A stretch of 64,000 nucleotides of DNA from DASYLJ01 sp964432595. GTDB lineage: Bacteria > Desulfobacterota > Binatia > DP-6. The notes below the pieces were generated by a model that was not told where the DNA came from, searched no databases, and saw nothing but the letters and a program-made list of their open reading frames with translations. The stretch lies in NCBI GenBank assembly GCA_964432595.1, contig CAYSOF010000001.1:248001-312000 (forward strand). The letters run 5' to 3'. Within the stretch, counting starts at the first letter, position 1, and the number at the start of each line of letters is the position of its first letter. Shown piece by piece: positions 50,745-59,741 of this stretch. The position numbers were made by a program, and so were the translations under genes.

Positions 50745-51628
50745 TCGACCGCTCGAACGTCGCCTGGTCGTGCGTCGTCGACGACACGCCCGCGATCTGG
50801 TCGAGCCTCGTTCCCTGGATCGCGACGGCAATCGACCTCGCGGGCATCGATCCGTCGCGATTGTACGTGCATCACGTGTGCGCGCTTCGGCCGGAGATCG
50901 CCGCGCTGTGCAGGCGGCTCGGGATCGACGCGCGCGCCGCCGAGCCGTTCGACCGGCGGTATCCGCACACCAACAAGATCCGGCAGTTCGCCACGTCGTT
51001 CGGCGACGCCCGACACGTCATCCTGACCGACGTCGACATCGCCTTCGCGAGCGCGCCGCCGCTGGACCGCATCCGGACGCCGGTGGCCGGCAAGGTGGTG
51101 GACCTGCCGAATCCGTCGATCGAGATCCTGCGGCGCGTGTTCGCCGTCGCCGGGCTGGCGGCACCGGCCAGCTGGACGAACGCGTTCGTCGACGCGCAGG
51201 GCGCGCTCCACCAATTCGAGACGGTTCGCGGCAACTGCAACGGCGGTCTGCTGGTCATCGAACGCGACCACCTCGGGCCGATCGGCCGGGCGTGGGCGAA
51301 ATGGGCGCACTGGCTGATCGACCGCATCGAGCTGCTGGGTCCTTCGGCCGTGCACGTCGATCAGGTGTCGTTCTGCCTGGCGGTCAACGAGCTGGGGCTC
51401 GACGTCGGCCGGCTGGACGATGCCTGGAACTTTCCGCTGGGCGTGCGCGTCGCCAGCGACGGCACCGGACCGTTCTTGCTGCATCACCACGCGGCGTTCG
51501 AGAACGGCCGATTGCCCGACCACGGGCACGCCGCGCGGACGCGCGATGCGATCGGGCGCGTGAACGACGCGATCGCCGCGTTCGGGTTCGGCGCGGAGGC
51601 GTCGCATCGCGTCTCGCTGTCGCGCTAG
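50741..51628 (+). CDS. Putative GT-A glycosyltransferase-like protein
   Basis: The 295 residues contain a DxD-like motif in HVILTDVDIAFASAPP near residue 95, a TNKIRQFATSF block before it, GNCNGGLLVIERD and VHVDQVSFCLAVNELGL. This pattern resembles GT8- and GT-A-type sugar transferases. No signal or membrane segment is present. It is translationally coupled to the propeller gene, which may supply a ligand-binding partner. The sugar and acceptor are unknown. Confidence 0.75.
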   Translation: MIDRSNVAWSCVVDDTPAIWSSLVPWIATAIDLAGIDPSRLYVHHVCALRPEIAALCRRLGIDARAAEPFDRRYPHTNKIRQFATSFGDARHVILTDVDIAFASAPPLDRIRTPVAGKVVDLPNPSIEILRRVFAVAGLAAPASWTNAFVDAQGALHQFETVRGNCNGGLLVIERDHLGPIGRAWAKWAHWLIDRIELLGPSAVHVDQVSFCLAVNELGLDVGRLDDAWNFPLGVRVASDGTGPFLLHHHAAFENGRLPDHGHAARTRDAIGRVNDAIAAFGFGAEASHRVSLSR

Positions 51629-51676
51629 CAACCCGCCGCATGGACCGATGATGGAGGCCACGCTACCCTCCGGCGC

Positions 51677-52135
51677 ATGACGCTGACGCCGAGCGCACTG
51701 ACGCGCCTCTGCCGCGCGCGGGATCTGCTCCGGGAAACGCCGGAGCGACCGCTGTCCGTCGGCGCGGTTGCGAAGCATGCCGGCCTTTCGCCGTATCACT
51801 TCATCCGCCGCTTTCACGCCGTGTTCGGCGAGACGCCGCATCAGTTTCGCATCCGCGCCCGCCTGGATCGCGCCCGCGCGCTCTTGCTGAGCGACCTCTC
51901 GGTTACCGACGTCTGCCTCGAGGTCGGGTGCTCGAGCCTCGGCAGCTTCAGCGATTTCTTCACGCGCCGGACGGGGGAATCGCCGTCGGCCTATCGACGG
52001 CGCATGCGGCCGTTGGTGCAGGTCCCCGGCACCATGCCGCCGCAGCTCGTCCCCGGCTGCCTGTCCCTGATGGCCCTGGTTCCCGGCCGGCCGTTCGCAA
52101 TTTCCGAGAAGCAACGACCGGACGTCATCGGCTAG
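51677..52135 (+). CDS. AraC family transcriptional regulator, DNA-binding domain only
   Basis: The 152 residues consist almost entirely of the double helix-turn-helix: LSVGAVAKHAGLSPYHFIRRFHAVFGETPHQF, then VTDVCLEVGCSSLGSFSDFFTRRTGESPSAYRRR. There is no separate effector domain; the last 40 residues are short and Pro rich. The VOC gene follows after 11 bases, so the pair is an operon; in similar pairs the regulator controls its own VOC neighbour. Confidence 0.9.
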   Translation: MTLTPSALTRLCRARDLLRETPERPLSVGAVAKHAGLSPYHFIRRFHAVFGETPHQFRIRARLDRARALLLSDLSVTDVCLEVGCSSLGSFSDFFTRRTGESPSAYRRRMRPLVQVPGTMPPQLVPGCLSLMALVPGRPFAISEKQRPDVIG

Positions 52136-52146
52136 AGCGACGAGCC

Positions 52147-52536
52147 ATGCGGATCAAGCTGAACAGCATCATGGTCGACGATCAGCAGAAGGCGCTCGAG
52201 TTCTACACCGGCGTCGTCGGGTTCGTGGCGAAGCACGACATTCCCGTCGGGGCATACCGCTGGATCACGGTCGTCTCGCCCGACGGTCCGGACGATCTCG
52301 AGCTCGTGCTGGAGCCGAACGCCAACCCGGCGGGGCGCACCTTCCAGGAGGCACTCTTCGCGCAGGGCATTCCCGCGACCGCGTTCGAATCGGCGGACGT
52401 CGAGCAGGACGTCCAGCGCCTGCGCGCGAAGGGGGTCGTCTTCACGATGGAGCCGACCAACGCGGGCGCCGTCACGATCGCGGTCTTCGCCGACACGTGC
52501 GGCAACCTGATCCAGCTGTACCAGCCGAACGGCTGA
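52147..52536 (+). CDS. VOC family protein
   Basis: A 129-residue glyoxalase-fold protein: MRIKLNSIMVDDQQKALEFYTGVVGF, then AYRWITVVSPDGPDDLELVLE and VTIAVFADTCGNLIQLYQP. The usual metal-ligand positions are not all obvious (Asn/Ser near the start, Gln near the end), so it may bind rather than convert its ligand. It is coupled with an AraC-type regulator. Confidence 0.9.
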   Translation: MRIKLNSIMVDDQQKALEFYTGVVGFVAKHDIPVGAYRWITVVSPDGPDDLELVLEPNANPAGRTFQEALFAQGIPATAFESADVEQDVQRLRAKGVVFTMEPTNAGAVTIAVFADTCGNLIQLYQPNG

Positions 52537-52538
52537 CG

Positions 52539-53561
52539 TCACAGGAAACGCGCGAAGAAGGCCCAGATCGTCTCGGCCGCCTGGTCCCAGATGTCATGAC
52601 CGAGGCCCGCGACGGCGCACCAGACGACCGGGCGGCCGGCCGTGCAGCCGTCGTGCTCGACGCACGGGCTCGGCACGATCGCCTGCGTGCTCGCGTCGCA
52701 GCCGTTGCCCCACACCCACTGGCTGCGGCTGTACTCGGCGTCGGGAATCGGCACGACCTGATCGTCCACGCCGTGGATCAGCACGGCGGCCGCGGGCGCC
52801 GAAGGGCAGATGTAGTGCCCGTCGACGTCGTACTCCGAGTCGTCCTCGCCGTACGGACCGCTGCCGGCCTGCGGCGCGATCGCGTCGAGCGACGACGCAC
52901 CCAACGTGCAGTTCAGGAAGTTCACGAAGTACCCGCCGCGCGAGACGCCGGTCGCGAACACGCCGTCGATCGGGAAGCGCGCCGACAGCTCCGCGACGAG
53001 GTCGGTGAACATCGTCATGTCGGGGTTCGCCGCGAGGTCGGTGTCCAACGTGAACGACCGGCCGGATTCTTCGGTCGCATCGGGATACACGAAGATGGCC
53101 TCGTCGTTCGCCTCCGCCTCGAGCCCGAGGCTGGCGCGCACGCCGGCACCCGTTCCACCGTCGCCGTGGTACGCGAAGACCAGCGCGTACGTCCGCTGCG
53201 GATCGAAGGTGGTCGGGACGTACAGCGCATAGGTCCGATCGACGCCGGACGTGACGATGTGCTCGGACGGAAAGAAGCCGGTCGGGCACGCGTCGCCGCA
53301 CGCCGGCGGCAGCGTGGTCGTGGTCGTCGGGATCGTCGTGGTGGTGACGCCCCCGAAGCACAGGCCCTCGCGCGCACGGCAGCTGGCGACGGCCGCCTTC
53401 CGGCAGGTCTTCTTGCAGCGACGTGGCCGTGTTCCGTCGGCGACGCAGGCGCTGCGGCACGCGGTGATTGCCGGCTTGCAGGTACGGAGGCACGGCTTCG
53501 CCTCCCCGAGGGAGGGCGCCACGAGGATCAGGATCGCGAGCACGGGGACGAGCGCGGTCAT
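52539..53561 (-). CDS. Secreted PHB-depolymerase/feruloyl-esterase-like hydrolase with Cys-rich N-terminal module
   Basis: The 340 residues: signal peptide (TALVPVLAILILVAPSLGEA); a helical Cys module (CLRTCKPAITACRSAC, CKKTCRKAAVASCRA) like that in the large Cys-rich protein; a Thr-rich linker (TTTTIPTTTTTLPP); and an esterase domain. Catalytic features: YHGDGGTGAG, nucleophile TGVSRGGYF, acid in HGVDDQVVP and His in GLGHDIWDQ. The family is LpqC/esterase D-like, active on polyesters or hydroxycinnamate esters. The substrate is not fixed by sequence. Confidence 0.9.
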   Translation of the reverse strand: MTALVPVLAILILVAPSLGEAKPCLRTCKPAITACRSACVADGTRPRRCKKTCRKAAVASCRAREGLCFGGVTTTTIPTTTTTLPPACGDACPTGFFPSEHIVTSGVDRTYALYVPTTFDPQRTYALVFAYHGDGGTGAGVRASLGLEAEANDEAIFVYPDATEESGRSFTLDTDLAANPDMTMFTDLVAELSARFPIDGVFATGVSRGGYFVNFLNCTLGASSLDAIAPQAGSGPYGEDDSEYDVDGHYICPSAPAAAVLIHGVDDQVVPIPDAEYSRSQWVWGNGCDASTQAIVPSPCVEHDGCTAGRPVVWCAVAGLGHDIWDQAAETIWAFFARFL

Positions 53562-53616
53562 CGAGCCGTCCCTACCACGAACCCAACTGCGCCCGCCGTA
53601 GGAATCGATCGGCCGC

Positions 53617-54363
53617 TCAGGTGGGAAACAGCGGCGACCGGAGCCAGCCCCACCGCGCGAGCCGGAAGCGCACGGCCGTGTCGATGCAGCCGACGCCGTA
53701 GGCGAGGCTCCCGCCGAACGCGAGCGACGAGGCGTCGCCCGCGTAGCGTGTCGGGCAGCTCACCTCGCCGATCACGTACCCGAGCCACACGATCTGGGCG
53801 AGCACCTCGGCGTCGAACACGAAGTCGTCGGAGTTCGCGTCGAGCGGCAGGCGCTCGAGCAGCTCGCGCGAGAATGCCCGGTAGCCCGTGTGGTACTCGG
53901 ACAGGCGCGCGCCGATCAGCAGGTTCTGCACGAAGGTCAGCGCGCGGTTGCCGGCGTAGCGCCACCACGGCATGCCGCCGGAGAGCGCGCGGCCCCCGAG
54001 GATGCGCGACCCCAGGACCGCGCCGTAGAGGCCCGTCGCCACCATGCTCGCCATCGCCGGGATCAGCTTCGGCGTGTACTGGTAGTCCGGGTGCACCATG
54101 ATGACGATGTCGGCGCCCTCCTCGAGGGCGAGGCGGTAGCAGCTCTTCTGGTTCGCGCCGTAGCCGCGGTTCCTCGGATGGACGTGCACGCGCACGTTCG
54201 GCAGTCCCCGCGCGATCGCGACGGTCTCGTCGTGGCTCGCGTCGTCGACGACGACGACGCGGTCGACGATGCCCTGCGCCATCACCTCTTCGTAGGTGGA
54301 GACGAGCGTCCGCGCCGCATTGTAGGCGGGCATGACGATGACGACGCGCTTGTCCTGCAGCAT
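53617..54363 (-). CDS. GT2 family glycosyltransferase, polyprenyl-phosphate sugar synthase-like
   Basis: The 248 residues: MPAYNAARTL, VVVVDDASHDET, a central HPDYQY where a DxD is usually found, and GSRILGGRALSGGMPWWRY as in DPM1/dolichol-phosphate sugar synthases. No long membrane tail is present, as in soluble DPM1-type enzymes. It is the last gene of the leftward glycosylation cluster, starting 4 bases after the GT-C gene stop. It may make the lipid-linked sugar used by that enzyme. Confidence 0.88.
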   Translation of the reverse strand: MLQDKRVVIVMPAYNAARTLVSTYEEVMAQGIVDRVVVVDDASHDETVAIARGLPNVRVHVHPRNRGYGANQKSCYRLALEEGADIVIMVHPDYQYTPKLIPAMASMVATGLYGAVLGSRILGGRALSGGMPWWRYAGNRALTFVQNLLIGARLSEYHTGYRAFSRELLERLPLDANSDDFVFDAEVLAQIVWLGYVIGEVSCPTRYAGDASSLAFGGSLAYGVGCIDTAVRFRLARWGWLRSPLFPT

Positions 54364-54367
54364 GGGT

Positions 54368-55972
54368 TCAGCGCTCCGTCGCCGGCGCGGGTGGGCGGAG
54401 CACGAAGACCTCGTAGTTCTCGTCGGTGATCGTCGGCCCCAGGCGCCCGAGCGGCTGCGTGGCGGCCAGGAAGGCGTCGCGCGCCTCGGACGTGATGCGG
54501 AAGCGCTCCTCGAACCGCGAGCCGCCGAAGTTGGTGTACGCGCCCGGCTGTCGGACGTCGTAGCCCATCGTGATGACGACGGGGCACGCGCAGGCGTCGC
54601 GCGCGGAGCGGGCCGTGCGGAGCAGGGCGTCGAGATCCCAGTCGGTCGGACGCGACGACGAGAACATGCCCCAATCGCGAAACACCGCTTCCCGCGGGAG
54701 GTAGATGCGGTTGTCCAGATAGTACGACACCGACCAGAGCGGTGTATCGGGTTCGCCCATGACCACCGCCGTCGCCAGCGATGGATCGTCGTGCACGAGC
54801 TCCGCCAGACGCCGGTTGGCCGAATAGTCGTGCGCGAGGTCGACTTCGACGTGCTGCGCGGCCAGCCACGCGTGATTCGCGAAGACGACGACGATCGCGA
54901 CGGCCAGCACACGCCCGAGCCAGGTCCGGCCCTGCGCGAGCGACGCCGGGATCGCGAGGGTCGACGCCGACGCCGTCGCGTCGAGCCACGCGCTGGCGAC
55001 GAGGACCAGGAAGGCGTTGCCGACGTGCCACGGTGCGCCCGGGCCGTAGACGAGATTGAAGAGCACCTCCATGCCGACCAGCGACGCGAAGCAGAACGCC
55101 AGCACCGGCGGCGTGCGGGCCAGGTACACGAAGTAGGCCCACACCCAGGCGTCGGCCCAGGGCACGACATGGAACTGCGCGGCGTGTGCCACCGGATACA
55201 GGATCGCGCGGCCGACGCCGGCAGCGATGCCGGCGAGGTCGAGCCGCTGAAAGCCCGTCAGCGGATGGCTCGAGTCCGGGAAGGCGACCGCCGCGGAGAG
55301 CGCGCCGCCGGCGAGGAAGATGCTCGCCGCGCCGAGGAGCCGGCGATCGGTCACGATGCCGCGCCAGGCGGAGGGGCCCGACATCACCCCCTCCACCAGC
55401 AGCATCGCGACCCCCGCCCCCGCCATGATGAGGCCGAAGGCCTCGGTGTTGGCCAGCGCGGCGAGCACGCACGCGACGAGCAGCGGACGCTCGCGGCGGT
55501 GCGGGTACACCGCGCAGAACGCGAACAGCAGGAGCATCTCCAGGCTGTAGCCGCGGCTGACGACTCCGTACTGGTAGAGCGGAAAGAACGAGAAGGTGAA
55601 GACGAGGCACAACCACCACGGCAGCGGCGACCGGTTCAGCAGAAAGACCGCACCGATCGCCGACCCGACGCTGGCGGCCTTCAGCACCCACGTCTGGCCG
55701 ACGACGAAGTATGCGGCCCAGAGCAGCACGTACCAGAGGATCGGGTGCCCCTCGAACTTGAGCGGCGCGGCGAGCTCGGCGAACGATCCGGCACGACGCG
55801 CGATGCTGATCGGCACGACTTCGTCGCGCCACGGCTCGTGATGCATCGACGTCCAGATCGCGACGGCCGCGTAGACGGCGGTGATCGCCACCGGCCACGC
55901 CCACGCGGGCACGGCCGGTCGGGACGCGCGCGGCGTCGGGGGCGGTGCCGGATCTCGTCGGCGTGACGTCAT
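54368..55972 (-). CDS. GT-C/GT39-like membrane glycosyltransferase
   Basis: The 534 residues have about ten membrane helices followed by a soluble C-terminal part of about 110 residues. After the first helix comes HHEPWRDEVVPISIARR, with an Asp-Glu pair placed as in PMT/ArnT enzymes that use polyprenyl-phosphate sugars. GHPILWYVLLWAAYF is also characteristic of the second loop. It lies between a DPM1-like gene (4 bases) and a second GT-C gene (17 bases). The acceptor is unknown. Confidence 0.82.
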   Translation of the reverse strand: MTSRRRDPAPPPTPRASRPAVPAWAWPVAITAVYAAVAIWTSMHHEPWRDEVVPISIARRAGSFAELAAPLKFEGHPILWYVLLWAAYFVVGQTWVLKAASVGSAIGAVFLLNRSPLPWWLCLVFTFSFFPLYQYGVVSRGYSLEMLLLFAFCAVYPHRRERPLLVACVLAALANTEAFGLIMAGAGVAMLLVEGVMSGPSAWRGIVTDRRLLGAASIFLAGGALSAAVAFPDSSHPLTGFQRLDLAGIAAGVGRAILYPVAHAAQFHVVPWADAWVWAYFVYLARTPPVLAFCFASLVGMEVLFNLVYGPGAPWHVGNAFLVLVASAWLDATASASTLAIPASLAQGRTWLGRVLAVAIVVVFANHAWLAAQHVEVDLAHDYSANRRLAELVHDDPSLATAVVMGEPDTPLWSVSYYLDNRIYLPREAVFRDWGMFSSSRPTDWDLDALLRTARSARDACACPVVITMGYDVRQPGAYTNFGGSRFEERFRITSEARDAFLAATQPLGRLGPTITDENYEVFVLRPPAPATER

Positions 55973-55989
55973 GAGAGGAGCACCGCCGC

Positions 55990-57927
55990 CTACTGCCTCC
56001 GGCGCAGCCCCGATGCGATCGCATTCTGCCACGGCGGTTTCCAGCCGAGCGCGAGCAGGCCGTCGAGACCCGCCTGGCTCGGGGCCGCGACGAACGCCTG
56101 CACCGCGTTCTCCGCCACGACGTTCGTCTGCGTGATGCGCGTGATCCGCCATGCCCCGTCGCGACGCTGCAGCTCGAAGTGCTGCTCGAACGGCGGGAAC
56201 GGCCAGAGACCGATGTCGCCTCCCGCCGGCGGCGACGGCGCGACCGCCGCGATGCGCACCCGCACGTTGGCGGAGTCGCCCCGCTCGTCGGCGGCCACTA
56301 CCTCGACGGCGAGCGCGCCCGCGATCGGCTGCATCCAGCGGATGAGGTTGTAGAGCGTCAGCCAGGCGACCCGTGCTCGTGCCAGCTCGAGGGAGTATTC
56401 GTCGTCCGCGGACAGTCCGACTTCCCGAGGCAGGGGTGGTATGCCGAGCACTCCGACCGCGGTGAGGCCGCGCTCGAGCTGCGCCTCCGCGCCGAAGAGC
56501 CGAATCGTTCGTAGCGGATTCGTCACGCGATCCCGGAAGTAGCGTTCGACGGTGACCGCGGGGCCGGACGTCGCTACCGCAGGCGCAAGCGGGCGGCGAT
56601 CTCGTGGCGCGTCCAACCACCACCCGTACGTCGTCATCACGATGCCGCCGCTCGCGACGACGAGGAGCAGGACGCGGAGCAGCGTCCGCGCGCGCGCATG
56701 GACCATGCCGAGACCGACACCCAGCACGATGCCGCCCGGCAACGCGTCGGGGAGCATGAACGTCGTCTTGGGCAGGATGAAGTAAGGATAGGAGACGGCG
56801 GCGTTCAGCAGGAATACCGTGTACACGGCGCCGAAGAGGAGGGCGGCGCCCGCCGCGCGGAGGACGTCGCGCCGCTTCACGAAGAGGCCGATCAGGCCCG
56901 CGACGGCGACGAGCAGCACGAGCAGACCGCTCGCCCACACGGAGAACACGAAGGGCGCGAGCGGATGCGGGCTCATGTCGCTCGGCATGAACACGCCGGT
57001 CGGGTCGCCCCAGAGCGCCGTGTGGAACCACCACGCGATGGAATGGGTCGTGGTTTCGCGGAAGGACTCGTGGACGATCTGGGCGATGGCCTCCTTCTCC
57101 TGGGAGCCGGCCTGCCCGACGACCACCGACCAGATCGAGCCGCTCGAGCCGGCGAGCGCCAGGAAGAGGCGGATGTAGTGCGGCGCCGCGATCGCCGCGC
57201 TGACGATGCCGAACGCCGCGAGCGCCCGCAGGGCCGGCTGCAGATGCCGGCGGCCGCGCCACGCGTACCAGGCCGCGGCGACGGCGACGGTGGCGAGCCC
57301 CTGGGCCTTCGTCACGGCAGCGAGACCGACCAACGCACCGGTGGTCGCGCCGTGTACCACCGTCAGCATCACCTCGCGGCGCACCGCGATCAGCCGTGCG
57401 AGTGCCGCCGTGATGAAGAAGGCGCACAGCGTGTCGTTCGTCATCATGGCGGACGCGATCACGAAGCCCGGCACGCCGAGCAGCACGACCGCGACGACGG
57501 CCGCGTCGACGTGGCTCACGAGCTTGCGCAGCGCCCGCCACACGAGCGCGACGGTCCCGATCCAGGCGCTCGCCGCCAGCAGGCGCAATGCGACGTGGAT
57601 CGGGACGGCCTCGGGCAGGAGAACCCACAAGGCGGCGCCGAGGCCGTGGTAGAGCGGGGGATGACTTCCGCTCCACGAGCGTGGATTCGGCCAGTTGCCT
57701 TCGAGCAGATCCACGATGTTGACCGCATGCCCGGCCGCATCCCAGTCGGCGAGCGGGGGATACGCCCCGGCGTTGTAGATGCGCAGGCAGACGGCCACGA
57801 CCGCGATGACCGCGCTCGCGGTCACGATGGCGCGATCCGTCGCCGTCGGGACGGCAGGAACGGGCTCCTGAGCGCGCGGGTCGTCGCGTTCGGCGCGGGC
57901 CCGCGGAGCGGTGCGTGCGGCCTTCAC
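55990..57927 (-). CDS. Second GT-C-type membrane glycosyltransferase
   Basis: GTG start; 645 residues, about eleven membrane helices, then a soluble domain of about 170 residues with NTF2-like flavour (PPFEQHFELQRRDGAWRITRI). LADWDAAGHAVNIVDLLEGNWPNP and SHPPLYHGLGAALW are GT39/RgtA-like loops, with one Asp rather than the Asp-Glu pair. The unrelated C-terminal domain is unusual for the family. It is cotranscribed with its neighbours. Confidence 0.82.
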   Translation of the reverse strand: MKAARTAPRARAERDDPRAQEPVPAVPTATDRAIVTASAVIAVVAVCLRIYNAGAYPPLADWDAAGHAVNIVDLLEGNWPNPRSWSGSHPPLYHGLGAALWVLLPEAVPIHVALRLLAASAWIGTVALVWRALRKLVSHVDAAVVAVVLLGVPGFVIASAMMTNDTLCAFFITAALARLIAVRREVMLTVVHGATTGALVGLAAVTKAQGLATVAVAAAWYAWRGRRHLQPALRALAAFGIVSAAIAAPHYIRLFLALAGSSGSIWSVVVGQAGSQEKEAIAQIVHESFRETTTHSIAWWFHTALWGDPTGVFMPSDMSPHPLAPFVFSVWASGLLVLLVAVAGLIGLFVKRRDVLRAAGAALLFGAVYTVFLLNAAVSYPYFILPKTTFMLPDALPGGIVLGVGLGMVHARARTLLRVLLLVVASGGIVMTTYGWWLDAPRDRRPLAPAVATSGPAVTVERYFRDRVTNPLRTIRLFGAEAQLERGLTAVGVLGIPPLPREVGLSADDEYSLELARARVAWLTLYNLIRWMQPIAGALAVEVVAADERGDSANVRVRIAAVAPSPPAGGDIGLWPFPPFEQHFELQRRDGAWRITRITQTNVVAENAVQAFVAAPSQAGLDGLLALGWKPPWQNAIASGLRRRQ

Positions 57928-57990
57928 GTTGCAGTCGCGACCGGACGGCGCGTCGACGTGCCTGTCAGCAGCGTGACGTCGGCCACGGTG

Positions 57991-58977
57991 TCACGCTGCC
58001 GCGTCTCCCGCGGCGGACGTCTGTGCCGGTCTCCGATCGCGCAGCGCTCGTTCCAGACCATAGATCTCGAGACCGCGTGCGCGCTTGACGTATTCGGCGG
58101 CGCGCACCGCCAGCGCGACCGCGCCGTCGGCCCACCAGAACGCGACCGACAGGCTCACGTCGAGCGTGCGCACGTGATGCCACCAGCGCGACGGCAAGTA
58201 GATCGCGTCGCCGGGACCGAGCTCCACGGCCAGCGGCCGGACCGCGCGGCTCAGCGGGAAGCGGTCGTAGTCGGGATGCTCGGCGTCGACCTGGCTGTAG
58301 TTCGGCAACGCCGAGCGAAAGTCGTGCGAGTAGAGCCAGTGCGCGGCGGCGGGCGGGTAGATGAGGAAGCGCTTCCGCCCGGCGAGCTGCACGAAGATGT
58401 TGTGCGCGACGTCGCGGTGGAGCGGCGTGGACGTGCCCGGTCGGCTGACCCACAGACGCGCGTTGTGCCAGGGCGCGGCGCGGCAGTACGACGGCGGCGG
58501 CATGTCGGCCTTCAGCTCCGGCAGCCAGGCGTCGATGGGCGTGGCCAGGTACGATTCCATGGGTTCGCCGCGGGCGATGCGGTCGAGGTACTCGTCGAGC
58601 CGCATCGTCGCGAACGAGACGCCGGCCTCGACGTCCGTCCGGAGCCGACCGGCATCGGTGCCCATGACGGGCAATCGCCGGTCGCCGAAGCGGGCGCGCA
58701 GGCCGTCGAGCGTGAACGTCGCGTGGTTGGGCCACTCCTCCAGCAGGCCGTCGATCAAGACCGGGCGACCCGCTCGGCGGAAGCCGTTCCACTGGTCCTG
58801 GGTGGGGCGGCGATGGCGTTCGAGCGGCGGCATCGCGGGTGGGGTCCCGTACCAGCGGCGCAGGACCGCGTCGAAGAGGGGGCGGCCGATCACGACGCGG
58901 GACCATCCCACACGGGCGGTCGCGCCGGCAACCGGGTTCGCGCGCCAGCGCACATGCTCGTCCGTGCGCCAGCGCAC
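57991..58977 (-). CDS. JmjC/cupin-like Fe(II)-dependent hydroxylase
   Basis: 328 residues from a GTG 5 bases after the GT2 stop; a second in-frame GTG lies 24 bases downstream within a duplicated 15-mer. Iron ligands are His187-x-Asp189 (TPLHRDVAHNIFVQLAGRKRFLIYPP) and a late His267 or His268 (LPSRWWHHVRTLD), as in FIH/JMJD-type 2-oxoglutarate hydroxylases. The N-terminal RRAGRPVLIDGLLEEWP is typical of the cupin_8 family. Its place among glycosyltransferases suggests it oxidises a sugar, lipid or peptide being built there. Confidence 0.88.
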   Translation of the reverse strand: MRWRTDEHVRWRANPVAGATARVGWSRVVIGRPLFDAVLRRWYGTPPAMPPLERHRRPTQDQWNGFRRAGRPVLIDGLLEEWPNHATFTLDGLRARFGDRRLPVMGTDAGRLRTDVEAGVSFATMRLDEYLDRIARGEPMESYLATPIDAWLPELKADMPPPSYCRAAPWHNARLWVSRPGTSTPLHRDVAHNIFVQLAGRKRFLIYPPAAAHWLYSHDFRSALPNYSQVDAEHPDYDRFPLSRAVRPLAVELGPGDAIYLPSRWWHHVRTLDVSLSVAFWWADGAVALAVRAAEYVKRARGLEIYGLERALRDRRPAQTSAAGDAAA

Positions 58978-58980
58978 ATG
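58942..58980 (+). repeat. Direct repeat (15 bp, 24-bp period) at the hydroxylase gene start
   Basis: GCGCCAGCGCACATG occurs at 58942-58956 and 58966-58980. On the minus strand it duplicates the codons for HVRWR and an in-frame GTG, producing two possible starts for the JmjC-like gene. It looks like a recent small in-frame duplication. Confidence 0.7.
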
Positions 58981-58982
58981 GC

Positions 58983-59741
58983 CTACGACGTGTGGGTGCC
59001 GTGGTGCGCGGCGCGAGCACCGGCGAGTGCACGGCGCTCGCGCGCACGAAGCCGCGCCAGACCGCGCAGGCTGGTGAGGACGTGGGACGGCCGAACGGTC
59101 GACCGGCCGGCGAATCGCGGACGGTGTCGGACCGCCAGCTCGGCCACGCTCATGCCGGCGCGCCGCGCGACCATCGCCAGGTCGGCATTGAAGACGAAGC
59201 CCGTCGAGTCGACCTCCATCCCGAGCGTGGCCCACGTGTCGCGGTGGAGCAGCTTGAAGGCGCAGTTGAGGTCGCGGAGCGGCACACCGGCCATGCGACG
59301 CGCGATCGCGTTGTAGACGCTCGAGAGCACCAGCCGCAGGACCGGGTCCGCGCGCTGTGCGCGATAGCCGACCGCGACGTCGGCGGTGCCGATCCGCTCG
59401 AGCAGCAGCCGCAGATCGGCGGGGTCGTACTGCCCGTCGGCGTCCGTGAAGAACAGCAGCGGGAATCGCGCCCGCGCGAAGCCGTTCGCGATCGCGGCGC
59501 CGTAGCCGCGGTTGGTCGCATGCGAGACGACACGCAGCGTCGGGTGCCGCGCCTCGAGCTCGCGCAGCAACGTCGCCGTGCCGTCGGTGCTGCCGTCGTC
59601 GACCACGATGAGCTCGTGCTCGCGTGTGAACGACGGCAGCACCGCCGCCCATTCGGCGACCGTGTCGGCCAGGCACTCCGCCTCGTTGCGCGCCGGGAAC
59701 ACGCACGAGACCCGATGCCCCGGATCGCGGTTGGCGCTCAC
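58983..59741 (-). CDS. GT2 family glycosyltransferase
   Basis: The 252 residues begin at a GTG that overlaps the radical SAM stop (GTGA). VSCVFPARNEAECLADT, IVVDDGSTDGTATLLRE, NRGYGAAIANGF, and the DxD in LLFFTDADGQYDPADL are the standard GT2 signature; FKLLHRDTW and TGFVFNADL follow. It resembles polyprenyl-phosphate glycosyltransferases without membrane tail. Together with the second GT2 it would supply two different lipid-linked or nucleotide-derived sugars to the cluster. Confidence 0.9.
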   Translation of the reverse strand: MSANRDPGHRVSCVFPARNEAECLADTVAEWAAVLPSFTREHELIVVDDGSTDGTATLLRELEARHPTLRVVSHATNRGYGAAIANGFARARFPLLFFTDADGQYDPADLRLLLERIGTADVAVGYRAQRADPVLRLVLSSVYNAIARRMAGVPLRDLNCAFKLLHRDTWATLGMEVDSTGFVFNADLAMVARRAGMSVAELAVRHRPRFAGRSTVRPSHVLTSLRGLARLRARERRALAGARAAHHGTHTS

